DNA from: Rhodobacter sp. CZR27
Lineage (GTDB): Bacteria > Pseudomonadota > Alphaproteobacteria > Rhodobacterales > Rhodobacteraceae
Reading direction: 5' to 3'
DNA length: 64,000 bases
NCBI RefSeq assembly: GCF_002407205.1
Contig: NZ_CP023548.1
Coordinates: forward strand, 334,501-398,500
Below are positions 17,918 through 27,332 of this stretch, in pieces. The stretch's first letter is position 1. Each line of letters starts with the position of its first letter. Position numbers and translations under genes: made by a program. Under the pieces are notes generated by a model. It saw only the letters and a program-made list of their open reading frames with translations, was not told where the DNA came from and did no database searches.

Positions 17918-18603
17918 AACTGTCCTCCGACCTTCGGGCCTTCGCGGCCCGCATCGGGCATGACTTCCGCGAGCCCGACCTGCTTCTGCGCGCGGTGACG
18001 CATTCGTCGCTGTCCTCGGCCACGCGTCCCGACAACCAGCGGCTCGAATTCCTCGGCGACCGGGTGCTCGGGCTGGTGATGGCCGAGGCGCTGCTGGCCG
18101 CCGACCAGAAGGCGACCGAGGGGCAGTTGGCGCCCCGTTTCAACGCTCTCGTCCGCAAGGAGACCTGCGCCGCAGTGGCGCGCGACCTTGGGCTGGGCGA
18201 GGTGCTGAAGCTCGGCCGGTCCGAGATGATGTCGGGCGGCCGCCGGAAGGAGGCGCTTCTGGGCGATGCACTGGAAGCGGTGATCGCCGCGGTCTATCTC
18301 GACGGGGGATTCGAGGCCGCGCGCCGGCTGGTGCTGAGGCTCTGGGGCGACCGGATCGCGCAGGTCGAGGCCGACGCGCGCGATGCCAAGACCGCCTTGC
18401 AGGAATGGGCGCAGGCCCGCGGCCTGCCGCCGCCGACCTACGAGGCGACCGACCGCTCGGGCCCCGATCACGCGCCGGTCTTCACCGTCGAGGTCCGGCT
18501 TGGCAACGGCGAGACCGAGCGGGCCGCCGCCGGCACGAAGCGGGTGGCGGAACAGGCGGCGGCGCGGGCGCTACTCGCGCGGATGGAGGCGAAGAATGAC
18601 TGA
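17914..18603 (+). CDS. rnc: Ribonuclease III
   Basis: Double-strand-specific endoribonuclease that processes rRNA precursors and structured mRNAs. The 229-residue protein has the signature [19 protein letters not shown] (about 38-56) with the metal-binding Glu and Asp, the second acidic motif [16 protein letters not shown] near 112, and a C-terminal double-stranded-RNA-binding domain ending [20 protein letters not shown]. The start is TTG at 17914, overlapping the lepB stop as TTGA; this may limit translation. era begins 8 bases before its end. It is relevant to the many long RNA stems seen between ribosomal genes in this window. Confidence 0.97.
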   Translation: MKLSSDLRAFAARIGHDFREPDLLLRAVTHSSLSSATRPDNQRLEFLGDRVLGLVMAEALLAADQKATEGQLAPRFNALVRKETCAAVARDLGLGEVLKLGRSEMMSGGRRKEALLGDALEAVIAAVYLDGGFEAARRLVLRLWGDRIAQVEADARDAKTALQEWAQARGLPPPTYEATDRSGPDHAPVFTVEVRLGNGETERAAAGTKRVAEQAAARALLARMEAKND

Positions 18604-19510
18604 CACGACCCGCGCAGGTTTCGTCGCCCTGATCGGCGAGCCGAATGCCGGCAAATCCACGCTGCTGAACCGCATGGTGGGGGCGAAGGTCTCGATCGTG
18701 ACCCACAAGGTCCAGACCACCCGCGCCCGCATCCGCGGCGTCGCGATGGAGGGCGAGACCCAGATCGTCTTCGTCGACACGCCCGGCCTCTTCCGCCCGC
18801 GCCGCCGGCTCGACCGGGCCATGGTCGCCGCCGCCTGGGGCGGGGCTGCTGACGCCGATGTCATCGTGCTGCTGGTCGAGGCGCACCGCGGCCTGACTGA
18901 GGGCACGCAGGCGATCATCGATGCGATGCGCGACCGCATCCCGCAGGGTCAGACCGTGGCGCTCGCCATCAACAAGATCGACCGGGTGAAGGCCGAGGTG
19001 CTGCTGGGCCTCGCGCAGGAACTGAACGCGGCCTTCCCCTTCGCCGAGACCTTCATGATCTCGGCCGAGAAGGGCTATGGCGTGGACAAGCTGCGCCAGT
19101 GGCTGGCATCGGTGCTGCCCGAGGGGCCGTGGTTCTACCCCGAGGACCAGATCGCCGACGTGCCGATGCGGGCGATCGCGGCCGAGATCACCCGCGAGAA
19201 GCTGACGCTGCGGCTCCACGAGGAACTGCCCTACCAGCTGACCGTCGAGACCGAGAAGTGGGAGGACCGGCCGGACGGTTCCGCCCGCATCGACCAGGTG
19301 GTCTATGTGGCGCGCGACGGCCACAAGGGCATCGTGCTGGGCGCGAAGGGCGAGACGATCAAGCAGATCGGCCAGGCCGCACGCGCAGAGATCGCGGCCT
19401 TCCTCGAACGCCCCGTCCACCTCTTTCTTCAGGTGAAGGTCCGGCCGAACTGGCTGGAGGAGCCCGAGCGCTACTCGGAAATGGGCCTCGACTTCAAGGA
19501 CGGCGACTGA
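18596..19510 (+). CDS. era: GTPase Era
   Basis: Essential GTPase that binds the 3' end of 16S rRNA during 30S assembly. The 304-residue product has G1 GEPNAGKST (about 13-21), G2 region TTRARIRG, G3 DTPG, G4 NKID and a C-terminal KH domain ([20 protein letters not shown]). The ATG at 18596 overlaps the rnc stop by 8 bases, the classical rnc-era arrangement; a longer open frame upstream is an artefact of overlap with rnc. Confidence 0.97.
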   Translation: MTDTTRAGFVALIGEPNAGKSTLLNRMVGAKVSIVTHKVQTTRARIRGVAMEGETQIVFVDTPGLFRPRRRLDRAMVAAAWGGAADADVIVLLVEAHRGLTEGTQAIIDAMRDRIPQGQTVALAINKIDRVKAEVLLGLAQELNAAFPFAETFMISAEKGYGVDKLRQWLASVLPEGPWFYPEDQIADVPMRAIAAEITREKLTLRLHEELPYQLTVETEKWEDRPDGSARIDQVVYVARDGHKGIVLGAKGETIKQIGQAARAEIAAFLERPVHLFLQVKVRPNWLEEPERYSEMGLDFKDGD

Positions 19511-19511
19511 G

Positions 19512-19847
19512 GTGCAGCCGCGGCTGACGGCCGACTTCTGGGTCCGCGCCTATCTGGCGCGACTGCGGCTGGCCGACATCCCCGCCTTCGTGACGGCCAA
19601 GGGCGATGCCACCGCGGGCACCGTGCTGGTGAAATGCGCGACGCTCGACGGGCAGGCGCGGGCGTGGCACCGCTCGTTCAACCTGATGACCGGTGAGCGG
19701 GCGTGGGTGGTGCTGGCCGAGGGCGCCGAGGCCGATGTGGATGGCGCAGTCGCGCGCCAACGCCGCTTCGACCCTGACCTATGGGTGATCGAGATCGAGG
19801 ACCGGCAGGGCCGCACGCTGCTCGACGAGCCGGGCCTCTCCGAGTGA
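19512..19847 (+). CDS. DUF1491 family protein
   Basis: A 111-residue soluble protein starting at GTG 19512, one base after the era stop. The sequence (LTADFWVRAYLARLRLADIPAFV, GTVLVKCATLDG, RRFDPDLWVIEIEDRQGRTLLDE) fits DUF1491, a small family found mainly in alphaproteobacteria between era and recO. No catalytic motif is evident. Tight linkage suggests translation-coupled expression with era. Confidence 0.85.
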   Translation: MQPRLTADFWVRAYLARLRLADIPAFVTAKGDATAGTVLVKCATLDGQARAWHRSFNLMTGERAWVVLAEGAEADVDGAVARQRRFDPDLWVIEIEDRQGRTLLDEPGLSE

Positions 19848-19883
19848 CTGGACGCGCGGCCGTGACCGCGGGATAGTCGGCCG

Positions 19884-20603
19884 ATGTTGGAATGGCGGGA
19901 CGAGGGCGCGCTGCTGTCGGTGCGGCGGCACGGCGAGAGCGCCGCGATCATCGAGGTCTTCACGGCCGCGCATGGCCGCCACCTGGGCGTCGTGCGCGGC
20001 GGCGCCTCTCGCCGGATCGCGCCCATCCTGCAGCCGGGGGCGCAACTCGACCTGACCTGGAAGGCGCGACTCGACGAGCACATGGGTGCCTTCACGGTGG
20101 AGCCCTTGCGCGCGCGGACGGGGCTGCTGGGGGACCGCCTCGGCCTCGCCGGTCTCAACGCGATCTGCGCCATGCTGCATGTCACGCTGCCCGAGCGCGA
20201 GCCGCATCCGGGTCTTTGGCAGGCAAGCATCGCCATGCTTGATGCTCTGGGACAGCCGGACTGGCCTGCGGCCTATCTCAGGTGGGAGATGCGCCTGCTG
20301 GAAGAAACCGGCTTCGGTCTGGACCTCAGCCGATGCGCGGTGACGGGCAGCCGGGACGATCTGGCCTATGTCAGCCCGAAGACAGGCCGTGCCGTCAGCC
20401 GCGAGGCGGCGGGCGAATGGGTGGATCGGCTCTTTCCGCTGCCGCTTGCGCTGATGGGGCAGGGGCCGGCGTCGGGCGAGGATCTGCGGCAGGGCCTTGC
20501 CGTTACCGGACATTTCCTGGCGCGCGAACTGGCGCCGATGCTGAACGGCCGCCCCTTGCCGGAGGCGCGGGCGCGGCTTGTGGAACTGCTCTCGCGTCTC
20601 TGA
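19884..20603 (+). CDS. recO: DNA repair protein RecO
   Basis: Recombination mediator that loads RecA onto SSB-coated DNA with RecR. The 239-residue protein has the N-terminal OB-fold ([32 protein letters not shown]) and a C-terminal helical domain ([52 protein letters not shown]). The usual zinc-finger cysteines are reduced to a single Cys, as is common in alphaproteobacterial RecO. It is the last gene of the plus-strand run and is followed by a strong stem-loop facing mcd. Confidence 0.94.
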   Translation: MLEWRDEGALLSVRRHGESAAIIEVFTAAHGRHLGVVRGGASRRIAPILQPGAQLDLTWKARLDEHMGAFTVEPLRARTGLLGDRLGLAGLNAICAMLHVTLPEREPHPGLWQASIAMLDALGQPDWPAAYLRWEMRLLEETGFGLDLSRCAVTGSRDDLAYVSPKTGRAVSREAAGEWVDRLFPLPLALMGQGPASGEDLRQGLAVTGHFLARELAPMLNGRPLPEARARLVELLSRL

Positions 20604-20638
20604 TCCGTTCACGAAGCGCGGATGACGCGCCGGAAAAG

Positions 20639-20667
20639 CGAAGGGCGGGCATCGCGCCCGCCCTTCG
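20639..20667. terminator. Terminator between convergent recO and mcd
   Basis: CGAAGGGCGGGC (20639-20650) and GCCCGCCCTTCG (20656-20667) form a perfect 12-bp stem with a 5-base loop. On the minus strand it is followed by CTTTT, so it best serves mcd and may also stop recO transcripts. Confidence 0.8.
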
Positions 20668-20685
20668 GAAAGATGCTTCAGGCGA

Positions 20686-22353
20686 TTAGTCCAGCAGACG
20701 CCGGGCGATCACCTGCGCCTGGATCTCGGCCGCGCCTTCGAAGATGTTGAGGATCCGCGCGTCGCAGAGGATGCGGCTGATCTGGTATTCCAGCGCGAAG
20801 CCGTTGCCTCCGTGGATCTGCAGCGCGTTGTCGGCCGAGGCCCAGGCGACGCGGGCGCCCAGAAGCTTCGCCATCCCCGCCTCCAGGTCGCAGCGCTGTC
20901 CGTGGTCCTTCTCCCAAGCGGAGAAATAGGTCAGCTGCCGCGCGATCATGATCTCGACCGCCATCATGGCGAGCTTGCCGGCAACGCGCGGGAACTCGAT
21001 CAGCGACTTGCCGAACTGCTTGCGGTCCTCGGCGTATTGCATCCCGACCTCCAGCGCGCTCTGCGCGACGCCGATGGCGCGGGCGGCGGTCTGGATGCGG
21101 GCGCTCTCGAAGGTCTGCATCAGCTGCTTGAAGCCCTGACCCTCGACGCCGCCCAGAAGGTTCTCGCCCTTTACGCGGAAGCCGTCGAAGCCGATCTCGT
21201 ATTCCTTCATGCCCCGGTAGCCCAGAACCTCGATCTCGCCGCCGGTCATGCCGGGGGTCGGGAAGGGGTTTTCGTCCGTGCCGGGGGTCTTCTCGGCAAG
21301 GAACATCGAGAGGCCGCGGTAATCGGTCGTCTCGGGGTCCGTCCGGGCCAGCAGCGTCATCACATGGGTGCGCGCGGCATGGGTGATCCAGGTCTTGTTG
21401 CCGTTCACCACCCACTCGTCGCCGTCCTTCACCGCGCGGGTGCGCAGGCTGCCGAGGTCCGAGCCGGTGTTCGGTTCGGTGAAGACCGCGGTGGGCAGGA
21501 TCTCTCCGCTGGCCAGCTTCGGCAGCCACTGCGCCTTCTGCTCGGGCGTGCCGCCGCAGAGGATCAGCTCGGCCGCGATCTCGGAGCGGGTGCCCAGCGA
21601 GCCCACGCCGATGTAGCCGCGCGACAGTTCCTCGGACACCACGACCATCGAGGCTTTCGAGAGGCCGAAGCCGCCGAATTCTTCCGGGATCGTCAGGCCG
21701 AAGACGCCCATCTCGGCGAGCGAGTCGATGATCTCCATCGGGATCAGCTCGTCCTTCATGTGCCAGCCGTGCGCGTTGGGCGTCACGCGCTCGTCCGCGA
21801 AGCGGCGGAACTGGTCGCGGATCATCTCCAGTTCCTCGTCGAGGCCCGAGGCACCGAAGGTCGCGCGCCCGTGGTTGTCCCGCATCAGCGCGACGAGGGC
21901 CGCCCGCGCGGCGGGCGTGTTGCCCTGCCGGATGAGGGTCTTCACCGCCTCGCCGGGATGGCCAAGCTCAACGCCGATGTCCTGCACCCGCGCCGTCTCG
22001 TTCTGACTCATCGGGATGCCGCCGCGGATCTGCGCGAGGTATTCGCCGAAGGCGATCTGCAGGATCAGCGCCTCCATCTCGCCAAGGCGGCCCTCGGTCT
22101 CGAGCCGGCCGGCCCAGGCGCGCATCTGGCGCAGCGACTCGACGTAAGTGGCCAGCCACGAAAGCGCATGCGCCGCGAACTGGTCCTGCTCGAGCGCCTT
22201 GGACGATACCTTGCCGTTGACGCTCACCCGCTCCTTCAGCGCGGCGCGCGCGGTTTCCAGCAGCGCCTCGGTCTCGGGGAGGGCATCAGCCGTCAGCGAG
22301 AGAAGATCGGCGAGAAGCGGCTGTTCGTGCATGGTCGATCCGTCCTTCGGCAT
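20686..22353 (-). CDS. mcd: (2S)-methylsuccinyl-CoA dehydrogenase (acyl-CoA dehydrogenase family)
   Basis: A 555-residue FAD acyl-CoA dehydrogenase. The first 150 or so residues form an N-terminal helical extension, a feature of the roughly 60-kDa Mcd enzymes of the ethylmalonyl-CoA pathway, which oxidise methylsuccinyl-CoA to mesaconyl-CoA and pass electrons to ETF. The core has AVFTEPNTGSDL, the flavin-region WVVNGNKTWITHA, RKQFGKSLIEFP and LQIHGGNGFALEYQISR, and the usual catalytic Glu in FEGAAEIQ. ATG at 22353 has GGAGGAG eight bases ahead. The assignment over an ordinary fatty-acyl dehydrogenase rests on the long N-terminus and family resemblance and is likely but not certain. Confidence 0.82.
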   Translation of the reverse strand: MPKDGSTMHEQPLLADLLSLTADALPETEALLETARAALKERVSVNGKVSSKALEQDQFAAHALSWLATYVESLRQMRAWAGRLETEGRLGEMEALILQIAFGEYLAQIRGGIPMSQNETARVQDIGVELGHPGEAVKTLIRQGNTPAARAALVALMRDNHGRATFGASGLDEELEMIRDQFRRFADERVTPNAHGWHMKDELIPMEIIDSLAEMGVFGLTIPEEFGGFGLSKASMVVVSEELSRGYIGVGSLGTRSEIAAELILCGGTPEQKAQWLPKLASGEILPTAVFTEPNTGSDLGSLRTRAVKDGDEWVVNGNKTWITHAARTHVMTLLARTDPETTDYRGLSMFLAEKTPGTDENPFPTPGMTGGEIEVLGYRGMKEYEIGFDGFRVKGENLLGGVEGQGFKQLMQTFESARIQTAARAIGVAQSALEVGMQYAEDRKQFGKSLIEFPRVAGKLAMMAVEIMIARQLTYFSAWEKDHGQRCDLEAGMAKLLGARVAWASADNALQIHGGNGFALEYQISRILCDARILNIFEGAAEIQAQVIARRLLD

Positions 22354-22386
22354 GGCATGACTCCTCCATTCTGCGACTGCGATGTC

Positions 22387-22415
22387 CTAATCACTTTGCA
22401 CCCGCAGCGCAACAA
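22387..22415 (-). promoter_or_regulatory. Putative mcd promoter
   Basis: On the minus strand TTGTTG (22415-22410), 17 bases, then GATTAG (22392-22387), about 34 bases before the mcd ATG. Both hexamers are moderate matches. Confidence 0.4.
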
Positions 22416-22432
22416 AAATTCGCGCGATGCGT

Positions 22433-22446
22433 TTCATGCGCATGAA
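22433..22446. promoter_or_regulatory. Perfect 14-bp palindrome upstream of mcd
   Basis: TTCATGCGCATGAA is fully self-complementary. It is centred about 86 bases before the mcd start codon and about 60 bases before the expected transcription start, a usual place for an activator site. Confidence 0.5.
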
Positions 22447-22470
22447 TATGACCTTCTTGATTCGATGGGC

Positions 22471-22501
22471 AAAAACTAAAAGGGGGCGCCGAAGCGCCCC
22501 C
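22471..22501 (-). terminator. Rho-independent terminator of pckA
   Basis: GGGGGCGC (22482-22489) pairs with GCGCCCCC (22494-22501) around a tetraloop. On the minus strand it is followed by TTTTAGTTTTT, a strong T tract, 25 bases after the pckA stop. Confidence 0.92.
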
Positions 22502-22525
22502 CTGCCACCCGCGGATGCGGAAAGG

Positions 22526-24124
22526 TCAGCCGATCGCCGCCGCCTTCACGTCGGCGTCGATGTAGGGCACGTATTGCGCGAAGTTGTTGGCGAACATCTC
22601 GACCAGCTTCTTCGCCTGCGCGTCGTAGGCCGCCGGATCGGCCCAGGTCGAGCGCGGGTCGAGCAGCTTCGGATCGACGCCATTCAGTTCGGTCGGAACC
22701 TCGAAGCCGAAGTTCGCGTCCTTGCGGAAGGTCACGTTGGCGAGCGAGCCGTCGAGGGCCGCAGTCAGCAGCGCGCGGGTCGCCTTGATCGGCATCCGCT
22801 TGCCGGTGCCGTAGGCGCCGCCGGTCCAGCCGGTGTTCACGAGCCAGCACGTCGCGCCGAGGCTGGTGATCTTCTCCTGCAGGAGCTTGCCGTAGACTTC
22901 CGGACGACGCGGCATGAAGGGCGCACCGAAGCAGGTCGAGAAGGTCGGCTGCGGCTCGGTCACGCCACGCTCGGTGCCGGCCACCTTCGAGGTGAAGCCC
23001 GAGAGGAAGTGATACATCGCCTGCGCCGGGGTCAGCCGCGCGATCGGCGGCAGCACGCCGAAGGCGTCGCAGGTCAGCATGATCACGTTCTTCGGATGCC
23101 CGGCGACACCACTTTCCGATGCGTTCGAGATGTAGTCGAGCGGATAGGCGCAGCGGGTGTTGGCGGTCAGGCTGTCATCGTCGAAGTCGAGGACCAGCGT
23201 CTCGGGGTCATAGACCATGTTCTCGACCACGGTCGCGAACTTCGAGGTCGTGGCGTAGATCTCGGGTTCGGCTTCGGCCGAGAGGTTGATCGTCTTGGCG
23301 TAGCAGCCGCCTTCGAAGTTGAAGGTGCCCTTGTCCGACCAGCCGTGCTCGTCGTCGCCGATCAGCGTGCGCACCGGATCGGCCGAGAGCGTCGTCTTGC
23401 CGGTGCCCGAGAGGCCGAAGAACACCGCCGCATCGTCCGTGTTGCCGATCGCGTGGTTGGCGGAGCAGTGCATCGCCATCACGCCCTTGCCGGGCAGGAT
23501 GTAGTTCAGCAGCGTGAAGACCGACTTCTTGTTCTCGCCGGCGTACTCGGTGTTGGCGATCAGGATCAGCTTACGCTCGAAGTTCAGCACGATCACGGTG
23601 TCGGTGCGGCAGCCGTGGCGCGCCGGATCGGCCTTGAACGAGGGGCAGTTGATCACGGTCCACTCGGGCACGAAGCTGTCGAGTTCGGCGCGCTCGGGGC
23701 GGCGCAGCATGTGGCGGATGAAGAGGCCGTGCCAGGCGAGTTCGGTCACCATGCGGACGTCAAGGCGAAGCTCGGGGTCGGCGCCTGCATAGAGGTCCTG
23801 CACGTAGTAGGTGCGGCCCTTCATGTGCTCGAGCATGTCGGCATGCAGGCGGTCGAACGCGTCGGGAGCCATCGGCGCGTTGTTCTCCCACCAGATCGTG
23901 TCCTCGACCGACGGCGTGCGGACCACGAACTTGTCCTTGGGCGAGCGGCCCGTGAAGGCGCCGGTCGAGCAGAGGAAGGCGCCTCCGCGACCCAGACGGC
24001 CCTCGCCGCGCTTCACCGCGGCTTCCACGAGCGCGGGTTCGATGAGGTTGTAATGAACCTCCGCAAGTCCAGTGATGCCTTGTGCGTCCAGCGTCTGGGC
24101 TGGGTTCACGCGTCCGAAATTCAT
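22526..24124 (-). CDS. pckA: Phosphoenolpyruvate carboxykinase (ATP)
   Basis: Converts oxaloacetate plus ATP to phosphoenolpyruvate, CO2 and ADP, the entry to gluconeogenesis from C4 acids. The 532-residue enzyme has the ATP-type kinase loop [16 protein letters not shown] (near 236-251), the metal-site GDDEHGW, the [11 protein letters not shown] substrate segment and [15 protein letters not shown]. The start at 24124 has GGGGAG on the minus strand ten bases ahead; the longer frame is less likely. It is transcribed away from chvI, a neighbourhood shared with rhizobia, and ends in a clear terminator. Confidence 0.98.
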   Translation of the reverse strand: MNFGRVNPAQTLDAQGITGLAEVHYNLIEPALVEAAVKRGEGRLGRGGAFLCSTGAFTGRSPKDKFVVRTPSVEDTIWWENNAPMAPDAFDRLHADMLEHMKGRTYYVQDLYAGADPELRLDVRMVTELAWHGLFIRHMLRRPERAELDSFVPEWTVINCPSFKADPARHGCRTDTVIVLNFERKLILIANTEYAGENKKSVFTLLNYILPGKGVMAMHCSANHAIGNTDDAAVFFGLSGTGKTTLSADPVRTLIGDDEHGWSDKGTFNFEGGCYAKTINLSAEAEPEIYATTSKFATVVENMVYDPETLVLDFDDDSLTANTRCAYPLDYISNASESGVAGHPKNVIMLTCDAFGVLPPIARLTPAQAMYHFLSGFTSKVAGTERGVTEPQPTFSTCFGAPFMPRRPEVYGKLLQEKITSLGATCWLVNTGWTGGAYGTGKRMPIKATRALLTAALDGSLANVTFRKDANFGFEVPTELNGVDPKLLDPRSTWADPAAYDAQAKKLVEMFANNFAQYVPYIDADVKAAAIG

Positions 24125-24231
24125 ACTGCAAGCTCCCCGATGCCGCCCGAGCGGCTGTTTCCGGTCCTCCAACGGCATCCCGGGCCATAGGATGCCGGTC
24201 AGCGCCCGCAGACGGGAGCCGACAAGGCAAA

Positions 24232-24259
24232 CCTATACCATGAGCCGCCCATGCGACAA
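24232..24259 (-). promoter_or_regulatory. Putative pckA promoter
   Basis: On the minus strand TTGTCG (24259-24254), 16 bases, TATAGG (24237-24232). It implies a leader of roughly 100 bases before the pckA ATG and lies directly downstream of the direct-repeat array at 24277-24329. Confidence 0.5.
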
Positions 24260-24276
24260 CAGAGTGACGACGGGAC

Positions 24277-24329
24277 GTTAGCGCAACCAGCGACAGGTTG
24301 GCGCAATCTTCGGCGGATCGTTGCGGCAA
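24277..24329. promoter_or_regulatory. Three GTTNNNGCAA-like direct repeats between pckA and chvI
   Basis: GTTAGCGCAA (24277-24286), GTTGGCGCAA (24297-24306) and GTTGCGGCAA (24320-24329) recur in the same orientation. The first two are exactly 20 bases apart (about two helical turns), the third 23 further. They occupy the middle of the 341-base divergent gap 24125-24465. OmpR-type regulators often bind direct repeats, so ChvI is a candidate binder, but this is inference. Confidence 0.5.
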
Positions 24330-24465
24330 ATTAGTCATTCCTTTGCATAATCCACCTGATCGTCCGTCCGCCGGCTTGTCCGATTCGCAGATGGCTATTG
24401 ATTCCTTCGGCGGAAAAAGGATCATGCAGCGAATTTGGGAATGCAGTCTGTTTGGGGTTGGGATA

Positions 24466-25167
24466 ATGTCTAGGATCGCTCTCGTGGACGATGACCGGAA
24501 CATCCTGACCTCGGTCGCCATGACCTTGGAGGCCGAGGGGTTCGAGGTCGAGACCTACAATGACGGTCAGTCCGCCTTGGACGCCTTCAACAAGCGCATG
24601 CCGGACATGGCGGTGCTCGACATCAAGATGCCGCGGATGGACGGGATGGATCTGCTGCAGCGTCTGCGGCAGAAAACCACGATGCCGGTGATCTTCCTCA
24701 CCTCGAAGGACGACGAGATCGACGAGGTGCTGGGCCTGCGCATGGGGGCGGACGACTACGTCAAGAAGCCCTTCTCGCAGCGCCTGCTGGTCGAGCGGAT
24801 CCGCGCGCTCCTGCGCCGGCAGGAGGCGCTGTCGGGCGGCGAGACGGAAACGCAGGAAGAGAATCGCATCCTCGAGCGGGGCAACCTGCGGATGGACCCG
24901 CTCCGCCATGCGGTCAGCTGGAAGGGCAGCGACGTCTCGCTCACGGTGACCGAATTCCTGCTGCTGCAGGCGCTGGCGCAGCGCCCCGGCTTCGTCAAGA
25001 GCCGCGACCAGCTGATGGATGTGGCCTATGACGATCAGGTCTATGTCGACGACCGCACGATCGACAGCCACATCAAGCGCCTGCGCAAGAAGATGCGCAC
25101 GGCAGACCCCGAGTTTTCCGCCATCGAGACGCTCTACGGCATCGGCTACCGCTACAACGAGGAGTGA
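24466..25167 (+). CDS. chvI: Response regulator ChvI (OmpR family)
   Basis: DNA-binding response regulator of the ChvG-ChvI (ExoS-ChvI) envelope and acid-stress system of alphaproteobacteria. The 233-residue protein has a receiver domain with acidic pocket VDDD (8-10), phospho-acceptor Asp52 in AVLDIKMP and the conserved Lys in YVKKPFS, then a winged-helix domain ([42 protein letters not shown]). The ATG at 24466 is used although the frame is open to 24298, because the family starts [10 protein letters not shown]. chvG follows after 9 bases. Confidence 0.95.
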   Translation: MSRIALVDDDRNILTSVAMTLEAEGFEVETYNDGQSALDAFNKRMPDMAVLDIKMPRMDGMDLLQRLRQKTTMPVIFLTSKDDEIDEVLGLRMGADDYVKKPFSQRLLVERIRALLRRQEALSGGETETQEENRILERGNLRMDPLRHAVSWKGSDVSLTVTEFLLLQALAQRPGFVKSRDQLMDVAYDDQVYVDDRTIDSHIKRLRKKMRTADPEFSAIETLYGIGYRYNEE

Positions 25168-25176
25168 CGGGCCCAC

Positions 25177-26886
25177 ATGACCGCCGCCTCCTCCTTCGGC
25201 CGGGACCAGACCGCCGCCTCGCCGGTCCAGCCGAAACCGGGCGACGTGCTGCTGGGCGAGGACTGGATCGCGCCGGACGAGAAGGCCGACCCTGCCCTGC
25301 AGAAGACCCGGGGGCGACGCGGGATCGTCTCGCTGAACCGCTCGCCGCTGGCGCGCAAGATCATCATCTTCAACCTGCTCGCTCTGGTGATCCAGGTCTC
25401 GGGCGTGCTGTTCACCAACCCGTTCCGCGAGAACCTCGTCCTCCAGCGCGAGCGGGCCCTCGTCTCCGAGGCGCAGCTGGTGGCGAACGTGTTCGAGGCG
25501 CGCCTCGATTCGCTGGGGCCGGAGGCTGACCTCGATGTCGCCGGCACGCTGGCGGCGGTCGCGGTCGATCCGGCCATCGATCTCTTCGTGTTCGATCCGG
25601 GCGGCGCGGTGCTCGCCTCGGCGCAGGGGCAGGCGCCCAAGGCGGGGCGGGACGAGGCACGCTCGACCTTCATCACCGATTTCCTGAACGCCGTGTGGGA
25701 GACGGTCTCGCGCGTGCTGTCCTATGGCGATGACCCGCAGCCCGAGATCGACGCCGAGGATCTGGCCCGTCAGGTCTATGCGGGGGCGCTCGACGGGCGG
25801 ACGACGATCAACACCGGACTCGACGTGGATGGCGGGGCGCTCTTCTCGGTCGCGACGCCGATCCGGCAGGGCGAGGAGATCGTGGGCGTGGTGGCGATCA
25901 CCTCCGCCGCCGGCGAGATCGACCGCCTCGTGCGCTACGAGCGAGAGCAGATCCTGCAGATGTTCGTGGTCGCACTCTTCGTCTCGATCGGGCTCAGTCT
26001 CGTGCTGGCTTCGACCATCGCGAACCCGCTGGCCGATCTTGCGGCGGCGGCCGAGCTTGGCCGCGACCGCGACGCACGGAAGATGGCGCCGGGACGGGTG
26101 CGCATCCCCGACCTGACGGCACGGCCGGACGAGATCGGCCGGCTCTCCATCGCGATGCGCGGCATGGTGGCCGCGCTCTACGACCGCATCGACGCGAACG
26201 AGCAGTTCGCCGCGGACGTGGCGCACGAGATCAAGAACCCGCTGGCCTCGCTGCGGTCGGCCGTGGGCACGCTTCGGCTGGCGAAGCGCGAGGATCAGCG
26301 CGAAAGGTTGCTCGACGTGATCGAACATGACGTGCGGCGGCTCGACCGGCTGGTCAGCGACATCTCCAACGCCTCGCGGCTGGACAGCGAACTCGTGAAG
26401 GAGGAGGAGGAAGAGTTCGACCTCCTGCGCACGATCTCGAACCTTGGCGAATATCTCGGCAAGCAGGCGGCCGAGCGCGGGGTGGATTTCATCACCGACC
26501 TGCCGACCGAGCCCATCTGCATCCGCGGACTCGAGGCGCGGCTGGCGCAGGTCTTCGTCAACCTGATCACCAATGCCCTGTCGTTCTGCGAAGAGGGCGA
26601 CGCCGTCCGCGTCTGGGCGCGCCGGCGCGAGAACCGCGTTCTCGTGGTGGTCGAGGATACCGGGCCGGGCATCCCGGAACAGGCACTGACCAAGATCTTC
26701 CGGCGCTTCTATTCCGAGCGGCCCGAGGGCCAGTTCGGCAACCACTCGGGCCTCGGCCTCGCGATCTCGAAGCAGATCGTCGAGGCGCATGGCGGCGTGA
26801 TCTGGGCCGAGAACATCCGCCCGACCAATGCCGACATCACCTCCGAGCCGCTGGGCGCGCGCTTCGTCGTGGGCCTGCCCGTGTGA
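25177..26886 (+). CDS. chvG: Sensor histidine kinase ChvG
   Basis: Inner-membrane sensor partner of ChvI. The 569-residue protein has a soluble N-terminal tail, membrane helices at about 62-80 and 262-282 enclosing a periplasmic sensor domain, a HAMP-like linker, the H box with phospho-acceptor His350 in DVAHEIKNPLASL, the N box (FVNLITNALSF), and ATP-lid G boxes DTGPGIP and GLGLAISKQIVEAHGG. The stop overlaps the GTG start of hprK, linking envelope sensing to the regulatory PTS downstream. Confidence 0.95.
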   Translation: MTAASSFGRDQTAASPVQPKPGDVLLGEDWIAPDEKADPALQKTRGRRGIVSLNRSPLARKIIIFNLLALVIQVSGVLFTNPFRENLVLQRERALVSEAQLVANVFEARLDSLGPEADLDVAGTLAAVAVDPAIDLFVFDPGGAVLASAQGQAPKAGRDEARSTFITDFLNAVWETVSRVLSYGDDPQPEIDAEDLARQVYAGALDGRTTINTGLDVDGGALFSVATPIRQGEEIVGVVAITSAAGEIDRLVRYEREQILQMFVVALFVSIGLSLVLASTIANPLADLAAAAELGRDRDARKMAPGRVRIPDLTARPDEIGRLSIAMRGMVAALYDRIDANEQFAADVAHEIKNPLASLRSAVGTLRLAKREDQRERLLDVIEHDVRRLDRLVSDISNASRLDSELVKEEEEEFDLLRTISNLGEYLGKQAAERGVDFITDLPTEPICIRGLEARLAQVFVNLITNALSFCEEGDAVRVWARRRENRVLVVVEDTGPGIPEQALTKIFRRFYSERPEGQFGNHSGLGLAISKQIVEAHGGVIWAENIRPTNADITSEPLGARFVVGLPV

Positions 26887-27311
26887 CCGAGGCCGGGCGC
26901 GATCTGCTCCATGCCAGTTGCGTCGCGGTCGGGGACAGGGCGCTGCTGATCATGGGGCCCTCCGGGTCGGGCAAGTCGTCGCTGGCACTTGAACTGATCG
27001 CCCTCGGCGCGGCGCTGGTGGCCGACGACCAGACGGAGGTGGAGCGTCGGGGCGACCTGCTGGTCGCGCGCTGCCCGCCGCCCATCGCCGGGATGATCGA
27101 GGCGCGCGGCATCGGCCTGCTGAAATGCCCCGCCGTTCACGAAGCGCGAGTGGTTCTAGCGGTCGACCTCGGGCAGCGCGAGACGGAGCGTTTGCCACAC
27201 TGGCGTAACATTCAGGTGCTCGGATTGCCCGTTGACCTTGTGCTTGGACAGGAAGGAAGCCATTTTTCCTCAGCGCTGCTGCTCCGCCTGAAGTCGGGGC
27301 GGGTGGCCTGA
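26883..27311 (+). CDS. hprK: HPr kinase/phosphorylase, short alphaproteobacterial form
   Basis: Phosphorylates HPr on Ser46 using ATP, and in many species reverses it. The 142-residue protein is only the catalytic C-terminal domain, lacking the N-terminal half of the Gram-positive enzyme (about 310 residues). The P loop GPSGSGKSS is at residues 25-33, ADDQTE follows, and MIEARGIGLLKCP is the family signature. Translation starts at GTG 26883, overlapping the chvG stop. Its substrate HPr, with Ser46, is encoded three genes downstream. Confidence 0.93.
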   Translation: MTEAGRDLLHASCVAVGDRALLIMGPSGSGKSSLALELIALGAALVADDQTEVERRGDLLVARCPPPIAGMIEARGIGLLKCPAVHEARVVLAVDLGQRETERLPHWRNIQVLGLPVDLVLGQEGSHFSSALLLRLKSGRVA

Positions 27312-27332
27312 GAGCGAAGAGACTTGGACCTT

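Noticed and set aside
25398..25660. Pro/Arg-rich small open frames inside chvG and elsewhere
   Set aside because: They lack ribosome-binding sites and lie in shadow frames of well-recognised genes.
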